Origin: Doryteuthis pealeii
Lineage: Eukaryota; Mollusca; Cephalopoda; Myopsida; Loliginidae
Assembly: GCA_023376005.1 (NCBI GenBank)
Contig: CM042157.1
Coordinates: 70,744,559-70,808,558 of the forward strand
DNA length: 64,000 nt
Reading direction: 5' to 3'
Below the pieces are notes generated by a model. It did no database searches and was not told the DNA's origin. It worked only from the letters and a program-made list of their open reading frames with translations. The position numbers were made by a program, and so were the translations under genes. Positions 57,901-64,000 of this stretch are shown in pieces (the first letter of the stretch is position 1; each line of letters starts with the position of its first letter).

Positions 57901-60900
57901 TTGACTTTAAATGAAAAGGCAATTTTAAGCCATTTTTTGATAAATCTTTATAGGTATGGGACTCTGGACTTAAAAAAAAATTCTCAACAGAATGTTAAGT
58001 GTTAACAGATGGAAGGACGCCAACACCATTAAAAGCAAATTATTTAGACTTACCTAGAGCCATAAGGATAGAAGCTGACCATAAAACATCTCCACACAAA
58101 GTGGCCAGGTATATGGGCACCACCATAGGGAGGCCATATTTTTGGTAGAATGGATCCAACATGGTTAAGTATTTACAGGCTCGCATCTTTTTGGCAAACA
58201 CAAGGCCACCTACAATGATGAAAAAAAAAAAAATCATTATTTTTCAAAGATTTAAATATTTATACAAATGACCAACAATTAAATTCAAATGATAGTATGT
58301 ATGTATGTATTGTAGAATAATCAAGCTAAGTTCCAATTACCATTGAATTGGTAAGACACGGCAACAAGTAGTCGTAACTGAATACAAACCTATTTTGCTG
58401 CAACCCTACTGCAGAATGACAGGGTATTTATGAAACTCCACAACATCACAGAAACCAAGCAGCCAATCAGAACTCAAGGAATGGAATCACACAAATACAT
58501 GAATGGACTATTCTTGATTTCCATAAATACCAACTGTCTTGGACACTGCTTCAGTTGTGCTTAGCCAGTTGCTGTTGTTCAGACCAACAGCGGACTGACT
58601 GACCTCAATATGTATGTATGGAGAAAACTACGAAAATAAAATAATTAGCGACAAAGTAAATATGAGGAGTGGAGGATTTGAATAAATCCGACAAAATGTA
58701 GTTGAGAATAGAGGAAAGTGTGGATAAAACAACACAAAACAGCATAAATTCAATTGATATTTCACCTCATATTGAATGAAGCTTCGTCAGAGCTTTATTG
58801 AACATAGGTACTTGTACATTCGCTTTTATAGTGAAAAGGTGAATGGGTGAGGGGTGAGGCAATGATGGGTGGGTTGGTGTGTAGGGCTATTTTCTTTTTC
58901 TAAATTAGATATATATATACATATTCACTATCACCAGATCTTGTTTTTGAGCAAAAATAATGAAGATTTTATTTATATTTGTGAAGATAATTCAAAAATA
59001 AAATTTAAATAGTAACAGCATGGATTTTTTTTTTGTATTTAATATTTTAAATAGGAGATATGAATTTATCTTTTCAGAGTGTCTGTGCACTTTTTTTGCT
59101 GATGATCCACCAGGTGAGATCAATGCAAGGTCTTTTTTATGTAGGGATTTTAATGGGGTAGCCTGCGAGGATCCAACTAATCATTCAGTAATAATGGATT
59201 TGAGAGACTAATTTTTTGCCCCCCTCTTTTACCCAGGTGATGTTGGGTGGCTGCTTCTAATGTAAAGTAAAGTTAAAAATATTAAACTAGACAAAACGTG
59301 ATGCATTGGGTCACCCATTGAGCTGTGGGTAGATAATTGGGAATAAGGAAAAGTAAGATTTCTAAGAAAGGAAAAGTTTGACCTAATTTAAATTTATGGA
59401 GAGCCAAGATGTTGAAGCTACTGGCTCACTGCTTATGAAATTTGACATACAAATACATTTCACATGCACCAATCTTTCTCAGTCTCTACACTCAATGAGA
59501 AACTAACATATATAACAAGTGATAAGCAGAATGAAATGAGACGGGTCAGTTTTTGACTTAATTGCAAATTACGTGTAATTAGAAACAGTTAAAATGGATT
59601 TTTTTCAAACATAACTCAATCCTAGAATTAAGGAATAGTTTAGTATTATTTTCAGGTCATTAAACTAAGCAGTAAAAAAAGCCTTTACGACACAAAGATT
59701 GATTCACTCAGCTTTAGAATAACAATAGATTACTTTAACAGATTGAAAAGAAAGCCTATTGAAATACTCACCAAATATTAAACCTAACAAGATTCCAAAA
59801 GGAGCCAGAGTCCATATCAAACCATAAGTAGCCACAGACTCAGATGTTCCATTCAGAAAACCTCCTCCAACAATGGTTGCTGAAATTAAAAGATTCATAA
59901 ATAAAAACAAAATTCGGTTAATTCCTATAAGTCTAACATGATCAAAGGGAACCACTCTTGACTGATAAATTATTTATTTATTGATTGATCTACAAGGAAA
60001 AAAGATGGGGTTAGGGTTAGTTTAATGAGAAAATAAATTTATCAGTCAAAAGTGGTTCCCCTTTGATCATGTTAGACTTATAGGAAATAACCCAAAATTC
60101 TCTTTTTCTAAACTTAAGTTATTTTTAAAATTATCAATGTATGATATACATTCCATAGATTTAGTAGTATGAACTCTTATCTATTAATAATGGAGATTAG
60201 GTCTCTATTTGTCGGTAACCGAAACTACATCACTGCTTACGTCACAATTACTAAAACCACCAATACATAGAATAAAGAATAATTATTACTAATAAAATAA
60301 ATTAAAGCTATTCCTTATAATTCAATGTTTGAATCCTTTCCATTATAATAAATAAACTATATATTATTTAAATAAATAAACTATGAAATTAATTAGAAGA
60401 TTGTATTACTTTAAAATGGAAAAAATTATTTGCAAAATTTTGTAATCAATTTTAAAATTATTTCTTATTTTTGCCCTTTTTTCAGTAACAAAAAGTTAAT
60501 TAAAAAGTTTACAAATAGATAAATACCTACAATTTTGTATAAAATTTATGTGTAAAATATTCAAAATAATTAATAATTAATAGATGCACACAACATTTTT
60601 TTTGAGGGGGATAGAACTAAATTTCCATTTCAAATAGTTTTATTTTTTACTCTTAATGAATTTTATCATTTTACTTACGATACAAACCATCTGACATTGA
60701 ATTTTTAACTCCCACCCCCTCAGTCAATATCTTTAAAAAATTAATTTTTACACTGTCTGGAGCACGATTTTTTGGGGGGTGGGGGTGGGGTGCTAGCTAT
60801 TATAATGGATATTCGGTGTCTGTAACTGAAACTATGTCACTCCTTATGTCACAATATCCTCAGGAATTGCATAAGTTTATCAATGAATATTTATTGTCAA

Positions 60901-62998
60901 AATCATTCATACAGAGAATAGAACAATGCATGGAATGGAAACCTGATTGATTCATCATCAGTCAGGCTCCTTAACCACTCGGCTATCATCACCTACAAGC
61001 TGGGAGGGTGATTTTAACTGATAACACATCTGTTTATATGTAAAGGCCGCCTGAGAGTGCTCCATCCTTTATATAGGAGAGTGTTTCTTTTTTAAGCTTA
61101 ATTGACAGTCATCAGTGAAATCCCCTCCAAAGTGCTCAACCCACAAGACCTTGTTTCCACAACAGAAGGCCTCTCTGATCCTGATTTGGGTTATTTCCTA
61201 TAAGTTCAACATAAACAAAGGGGAACCACTCTTGATTGATAAATTATTTATTTATTTATTTATTGATCTACTAGGAAAAAAGAAGACGGGGTTAGGGTTA
61301 GTTTAATGGGAAAATAAATAAATAATTTATCAGTCAAGAGTGGTTCCCCTTTGTTTATGTTGGACTTATAGGAAATAATGCTGATTTGTCTTCAAGGATC
61401 GTGTCACATTCCTTAAAACACATTTATTGACAGTTCCTGGACCTTCATAATCACTAATTTCTTGGACCATATGACCTTTAGGCACCCCTTTTTCGATCTT
61501 GTCTCATCTGGACATTTTTTTATTTACACCGTCAAAATCCGCTTGTTTGTTAGGGGTTAGATTTATAATTTAAAAACAAAACAAAAAAAACTAAAAATCA
61601 TCTGTTAACAAACAACCGGATTTTGACAGTGTAAATGAAAAAAAATGTCCTGATGAAACAAGATCGAAAAAGGTCATATGGTCTGTTTCTTTTGTCGCTC
61701 TTCTTGCACTTTTTTTTCCATAGATGGCGTAAAATAATTAATAATTTTTTCACCACTCATTATCAAAGGTGTAAAATAAAAAATAAACAATTAATGTTTT
61801 CTGCAGGACCTGTGGATATACCACAGTATGATAATGAGATCATTACAACTTTTGATAATTTGATAATTTTAAATATTTGAGTAATTCTCAGAAAAATCTC
61901 AATGATGAATATTTGCAGGAATATTTTTTCTACATAAATAAACAAAATGGAGAAATTGCCAAACAAAACAATATTCCATTTTTATTTTGAAGTTTCCAGA
62001 ATTGTTTATATAAAAACTCTGCATTATTTTGACAAATGTTATCAAGTTATGTTTTATTTCTGTTGAAACATGTAAAAAAATTTAAGGTTATTTCCTTATA
62101 AGTTTAACATAAACAAAGGGACCCACTCTTTACTGATAAATTATTTATTTATTTATTTATTGATCTACTAGGAAAAAAGATGACGGGTTTAGGGTTAGTT
62201 TAATGGGAAAATAAATAAATAATTGGTCAGTCAAGAGTGGTTCCCCTTTGTTTATGTTAGACTTATAGGAAATAACCAAAAATATAATTATAGAAATCAA
62301 CAGTAGAAAAAAAATGTAATGCACAAATGTCAATAATTTAAAACCCTATTTATTTATTTATTTTTTATGCCTCCTCGGGCATCCCTTCTTTGGATGACTA
62401 TATATGCTCCCCATTCCCCAGTGAGTTGAGCACTTTGGAGGGGATTTCGGTGATGACTGCCAACTAAGTTTAAAAAGGCAACGCTCCCCTATATAAGGTA
62501 TGGAGCACTCAGTCCTTCTCACCACAGTTACATGCAAACTGGAAGAGGAGGTCAGATCTAAGGTTATTACCTGTCAGTCAAATCTATAACAGTCTAGGTC
62601 TGAATTCAAATCGAAACTATTATTTGAATACAACACACAAACCGGAAGAGAAATTCAGAGTTAGGGTTATTACCGATCAGTCAAATCTATAACAGTCTAG
62701 GTCTGAATTCAAATACTATTGTTTCGATTTGAATTCAAAACTATTTTCTACCCCTGCATAATTAACAGGGTACCATTCATTTAAAGAATTAAGATTTATT
62801 TTTAAAAAATGGAAAAAATGATTCACCTGTCATCGTGCATATTCCCACCAAAATAGGCAGATTACGCCCAGCCACAAGTTCTCTCTCTGTCTGGGTGCAG
62901 TCTTCATTTTGCTTGACAACTCTCACCAGTGTTAAACCAACAATAAATACTAAAATGTAGGCTGCAAATACCACAATTATTGCAACCACATCGACCAT
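51594..62998 (-). CDS. SLC5A7: High-affinity choline transporter-like gene, 5' portion (7 exons)
   Basis: Sodium-coupled solute symporter of the SLC5 family, choline transporter branch. Family knowledge: ChT1 sits in presynaptic membranes and vesicles and takes up choline for acetylcholine synthesis. Seen here: join of 62827-62998, 59772-59879, 58054-58209, 56721-56869, 55639-55764, 53131-53284 and 51594-51701 on the minus strand, 973 nt, 324 codons plus one base, all junctions GT-AG with matching phases. Landmarks in order are a hydrophobic first helix, GGGFLNGTSES, a LAPFG helix, FAKKMRACKYLTMLDP, YTDILQLF, IPWQSFFQRVL and WNQT. Typical ChT is about 580 residues, so the C-terminal half (the part with the AAVMSS-type helix) is missing. 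Several positions differ from classical ChT1 (GDVLW for GEMFW, GQILAVVYTD for GGLYSVAYTD), so a divergent paralogue is possible. Confidence 0.9.
51747..51868 (+). pseudogene. LINE reverse transcriptase C-terminal fragment
   Basis: Reads VKWEQHVSNRTILKRTGL then CNLRWAGYLNRL, the common LINE motif KW...SN..VL.R.GL...QLRWAGH..RM. Both ends are missing. It lies in the choline transporter intron 6, 45 bp from exon 7. Confidence 0.8.
51875..52074 (-). mobile_element. H1 Helitron-like 5' fragment in choline transporter intron 6
   Basis: Read on the minus strand, starts TCTATACATATATTAAGGG after an A and runs through a long (TA)n to GAGCAAGAATAATAAAAAA. The 3' end is missing. Confidence 0.75.
52380..52740 (-). 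mobile_element. F-family arm plus SINE-D, choline transporter intron 6
   Basis: One F arm (52380-52505) followed by a complete SINE-D (to about 52735, AATGTGTCCAATTGG). The GAAAC of the hammerhead-like core is changed to GTAAC on the minus strand. Confidence 0.7.
52888..53095 (-). pseudogene. 3' end of a mariner/Tc1-like element
   Basis: Minus-strand reading gives LIRRWKIVIEKNSDYVGK, the usual C-terminal RW...I...GDYV motif of mariner transposases, followed by non-coding sequence and a terminal AGGGTGAGTAAAAAAAGTA on the plus strand at 52890. It lies in choline transporter intron 6, just downstream of exon 6. Too short to be active. Confidence 0.6.
53131..53284 (-). CDS. SLC5A7: Choline transporter-like exon 6
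   Basis: 154 nt, residues 238-288 plus one base. Acceptor TTTTTAATTCAG and donor GTGAGT. Begins TFGTIPWQSFFQRVLSMKSA, the family GGIPWQAYFQRVLSSSSA motif, then a helix FSIIGAFFAIILVIPAVLIGAAG. The reading frame is clean across the whole exon. Confidence 0.93.
53290..54890. other. Choline transporter intron 5, AT-rich part
   Basis: A-rich low-complexity DNA, a GT run at 54000, a GATA-type run at 54690-54740, and the block GTCGTAATTCTTGTTTAT repeated three times between 54615 and 54830. No exon seen. Confidence 0.6.
55213..55560 (-). mobile_element. F-family arm plus SINE-D, choline transporter intron 5
   Basis: F arm 55213-55400 joined to a SINE-D body with B-box AGGATTGAACCTGCAG at 55530. 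The same F-SINE-D join is seen at 20.8 and 52.5 kb, so it is one composite family. Confidence 0.7.
55639..55764 (-). CDS. SLC5A7: Choline transporter-like exon 5
   Basis: 126 nt, 42 whole codons (residues 196-237), phase 0 on both sides. Acceptor TTTTTCATTTCAG and donor GTAAAT. Encodes a short loop and QWLGTLTTEDVGVWIDLLITM, aligning with the WLGTVDSSEVYSWLD region of vertebrate ChT. It is the most divergent exon of the set, as expected for an extramembrane loop. Confidence 0.88.
55909..56165. mobile_element. Rearranged copy of the 1989 MITE, choline transporter intron 4
   Basis: The two terminal repeats face each other across 20 bp (55909-55976), and the interior follows instead of lying between them, so the copy has been rearranged. 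Confidence 0.7.
56474..56675 (-). mobile_element. Solo LTR in choline transporter intron 4
   Basis: 202 bp, read on the minus strand from TGTTATAGG to CACAACA, clearly related to the LTR at 49303-49530. Flanked by a perfect 5-bp duplication ATCAG at 56469-56473 and 56676-56680. No internal element sequence remains, so it arose by LTR-LTR recombination. It lies 46 bp from exon 4. Confidence 0.9.
56721..56869 (-). CDS. SLC5A7: Choline transporter-like exon 4
   Basis: 149 nt, residues 146-195. Acceptor TTATATTTCAG and donor GTAAGA, phase 0 at the end. Encodes two membrane segments including YTTCGQILAVVYTDILQLF and LILVGL, which matches the family YTDVVQLFCIFVGL. The usual double glycine before the YTD helix is GQ here. 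The donor lies only 46 bp from the solo LTR that ends at 56675. Confidence 0.92.
56953..57082 (+). mobile_element. H1 Helitron-like 3' fragment in choline transporter intron 3
   Basis: From CTTTTTTACATAAGGG to GCTACTTCTAG followed by T. Only the 3' third. Confidence 0.7.
57424..57720 (+). pseudogene. LINE 3' end with CCHC-like zinc finger
   Basis: After an early stop the frame reads LTHPCQTRDKSEKERKED, a basic stretch, then FVCSHCNRDCHSK, the cysteine-histidine finger that ends many invertebrate LINE ORFs. The reading is truncated and broken by a stop near 57507. It sits in choline transporter intron 3. Confidence 0.65.
57761..58005 (+). mobile_element. N-family MITE in choline transporter intron 3
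   Basis: 245 bp from TTAACTCTTAATGTCC to TGTTAAGTGTTAA, one copy of the internal unit. It ends 49 bp before exon 3. Confidence 0.85.
58054..58209 (-). CDS. SLC5A7: Choline transporter-like exon 3
   Basis: 156 nt, residues 94-146. Acceptor TCATCATTGTAG and donor GTAAGT. Contains FAKKMRACKYLTMLDPFYQ, matching the intracellular loop FAKPMRSKGYVTMLDPF of animal ChT, and the following helix VPIYLATLCGDVLWSASILMALG. The position of the family GEMFW motif reads GDVLW, a conservative acidic swap. Confidence 0.93.
58605..59260 (+). mobile_element. H1 Helitron-like element with internal insertion, choline transporter intron 2
   Basis: H1 sequence begins at TGTATGTATGGAGAAAAC. Near 58665-58905 it is interrupted by about 240 bp that include CATATTGAATGAAGCTTCG. 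It resumes at the (TA)n and continues to GGCTGCTTCTAA, where the final CTAG has mutated. Confidence 0.7.
59772..59879 (-). CDS. SLC5A7: Choline transporter-like exon 2
   Basis: 108 nt, residues 58-93 with split codons at both ends. Acceptor TTTAATTTCAG just upstream and donor GTGAGT downstream. Carries the best family signature in the window, TIVGGGFLNGTSES followed by YGLIWTLAPFGILLGL. In SLC5 proteins this helix 2-3 region lines the substrate and sodium path. It matches the ChT form GGGYINGTAE closely. Confidence 0.93.
59916..60092. mobile_element. T-family MITE in choline transporter intron 1
   Basis: Both inverted ends present; the core is reduced to GGGGTTAGGGTTAG. It lies 37 bp upstream of exon 2 (gene sense). 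Confidence 0.88.
60183..60930 (+). mobile_element. H2 fragments in choline transporter intron 1
   Basis: Two H2 5' blocks (near 60187 and 60805: GGAGAT or GGATAT, GTCTGT, AACTGAAACTA) separated by AT-rich sequence with a G-run at 60773. No CTAG terminus was found. Confidence 0.5.
60940..61175 (-). repeat. R7 repeat, choline transporter intron 1
   Basis: GAAATCCCCTCCAAAGTGCT and a CTTTATATAGGAGAGTG block, inverted relative to 62395-62545 (AGCACTTTGGAGGGGATTTC). The left part has tRNA-like GGCTCCTTAACCACTCGGC. Confidence 0.6.
61189..61380. mobile_element. T-family MITE with perfect 8-bp target duplication
   Basis: Flanked by CTGATTTG at 61181-61188 and 61381-61388. Core GGGGTTAGGGTTAG. This copy sets the family's duplication length. 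In choline transporter intron 1. Confidence 0.93.
61464..61683. mobile_element. U-family palindromic MITE
   Basis: Same ends and core as other U copies; the right end lacks the GGGGTGCC block. Flanks AATTTCTT and TGTTTCTT share six bases. In choline transporter intron 1. Confidence 0.85.
62086..62277. mobile_element. T-family MITE
   Basis: Both inverted ends present, core GGGTTTAGGGTTAG. Flanks are too A-rich to score a duplication. In choline transporter intron 1. Confidence 0.88.
62395..62725 (+). repeat. R7 repeat followed by a tandem duplication
   Basis: R7 to about 62545, then a block (AGTCAAATCTATAACAGTCT) twice, at about 62576 and 62679. Non-coding intron sequence. Confidence 0.6.
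62827..62998 (-). CDS. SLC5A7: Choline transporter-like exon 1 (start codon)
   Basis: Encodes residues 1-57 plus the first base of codon 58. Start chosen at ATG 62998-62996 because the next residues (MVDVVAIIVV) align with the N-terminus of known ChT proteins. The exon itself opens at an acceptor AG (63027-63026, exon from 63025), so about 27 bases of 5'UTR precede the ATG and a further upstream non-coding exon is implied. Residues 4-25 form the first membrane helix. A cytosolic-type polar stretch rich in K, E and R follows, then the start of helix 2 (NLPILVGICTMT). Donor GTGAAT at 62826-62821, phase 1. Confidence 0.88.
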
Positions 62999-63080
62999 GA
63001 TTGCTTTTTGGGCATCAATTTGAACCTGGAATAAACAAAAAATTAACTTCATAAGTATCAACAAATTGTTAGAAATAATA

Positions 63081-63684
63081 GACTATATTACCTTTAGGCA
63101 CCCCTTTTTGATCTCGATTAAGAAAGGACATGTTATTCATTTACACCGTCAATATCCGGTTGTTTGTTAGGGGTTAAGGTTAGGGCTTAGTTTTATAATT
63201 TTTTTTAAATCTAAAAATTTGTCTGTTAAAACAACCGGATATTGACGGTGTAAATGAAAAACACATCCTTTCTTAATTGAGATCAAAAAGTAGCATTACA
63301 AGCATTTAGCTGAAAAACGCTGACATTTTCAAATTTGCGACCTTAATCAGTTCAATTTGCAATTTCTCAAGTATTTCTTAACCAATCTTAAAAAGATTTA
63401 TATGGTTGGAAAGAGAATAGAGTAATCTTTCTAAATATGTAAATAGTCAGGTGCCTTCTACTAATTTGCCATACAGTAAGTATTTGGGGATGTGACTTTT
63501 GTCCATCCTCCTGACATGACCAAGCCAGCGCAGGCATCTCTCGCAGATGATGGTGAACATGCTGTTTTTAATACTACTCCCATAATGACAGTGTTGTGTC
63601 AAGATGGGGGGGAGGCGGTCAGCTCTGTTTAGCACAATTTATGAGGTGGCACATACAAAGGGGTGCCGAAAGGTCATATGGTCC
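63081..63684. mobile_element. U-family MITE split by a LINE-bearing insertion
   Basis: Left part 63081-63290 runs through the core to GATCAAAAAG. The missing right end (GGGGTGCCGAAAGGTCATATGGTCC) appears at 63660-63684. The 370 bp between include the LINE fragment at 63447-63635. The split interpretation is an inference from register. Confidence 0.7.
63447..63635 (-). pseudogene. LINE reverse transcriptase C-terminal fragment
   Basis: Minus-strand frame contains LNRADRLPPIL and CLRWLGHVRRMDKSHIPKY then LLYGKLVEGT, matching LRWLGHVRRMDDxRIPKxLLYGEL of LINE reverse transcriptases. It is inserted between the two halves of a U-family MITE. Confidence 0.85.
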
Positions 63685-64000
63685 TGTAGTTTTAGTTTGT
63701 ATTTGCCTGGTGGAGTTGTCTGCCCAATTTAGTTTGCTGGTGCCCGCTAGGGTGCTATAGTATTTAAGCGCCGGGTTCAAACCCTTTCGGCCTCTTTTTT
63801 CCTGTTTCAGCAACTATGAGCCACATGGGGTAGCTTTTATCTAACCCCTCTCGTTGGGGCTCCGCCCCCCTTACATTACTGTAAGTTCCTCACAGCATGG
63901 ACTATCTCTAGTCTCATGTCTGTACTTTTATATGTCATCTTGTACATTCATGAATGTGTCTTCATCTTTATTTGTGTACTCCTTGTTTATGTACCCTTTT

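Overview
This is an AT-rich, repeat-packed window of an invertebrate nuclear genome. Only one host gene can be read with confidence, in large exon-intron style on the minus strand at the right end. Multi-kilobase introns, tRNA-derived SINEs, Helitron-like elements, Ty3/gypsy remnants and many palindromic MITEs suggest a lophotrochozoan, probably a mollusc and perhaps a cephalopod. That placement is an inference from genome style and one transporter gene, not proof. A run of 100 Ns (51401-51500) shows this is a scaffold. Layout: 1-10.9 kb is a mosaic of palindromic DNA elements, SINEs and copies of a roughly 600-bp interspersed repeat (called Rep600 here). 10.9-16.4 kb is mostly single-copy AT-rich DNA with two small GC-rich patches that could be promoters or first exons. 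16.4-44.8 kb is dense nested repeats: Rep600, SINEs, Helitron-like elements, MITEs with telomere-like tracts, a MITE turned into a 128-bp tandem array, three solo LTRs and a 1.4-kb nested palindrome. 45-46.4 kb is again mostly single-copy. 47.9-49.5 kb holds the 3' part of a Ty3/gypsy retrotransposon with an open integrase frame, polypurine tract and LTR. 51.6-63.0 kb holds seven exons of a high-affinity choline transporter-like gene (SLC5A7 family). The transporter exons run from the start codon at 62998 to a donor at 51594, with consistent phases and GT-AG junctions, and give 324 residues, a little over half of a usual ChT. The rest was not found in the window. Its introns contain a solo LTR related to the gypsy element at 49.3 kb, a Helitron-like copy, MITEs with telomere-like tracts, LINE fragments and a mariner remnant. 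Names such as families T, U, G, N, N2, F, H1, H2, SINE-A to SINE-D, R5 to R8 and Rep600 are labels made for this answer. Copies were grouped by eye, so borders are approximate unless a target-site duplication is quoted.
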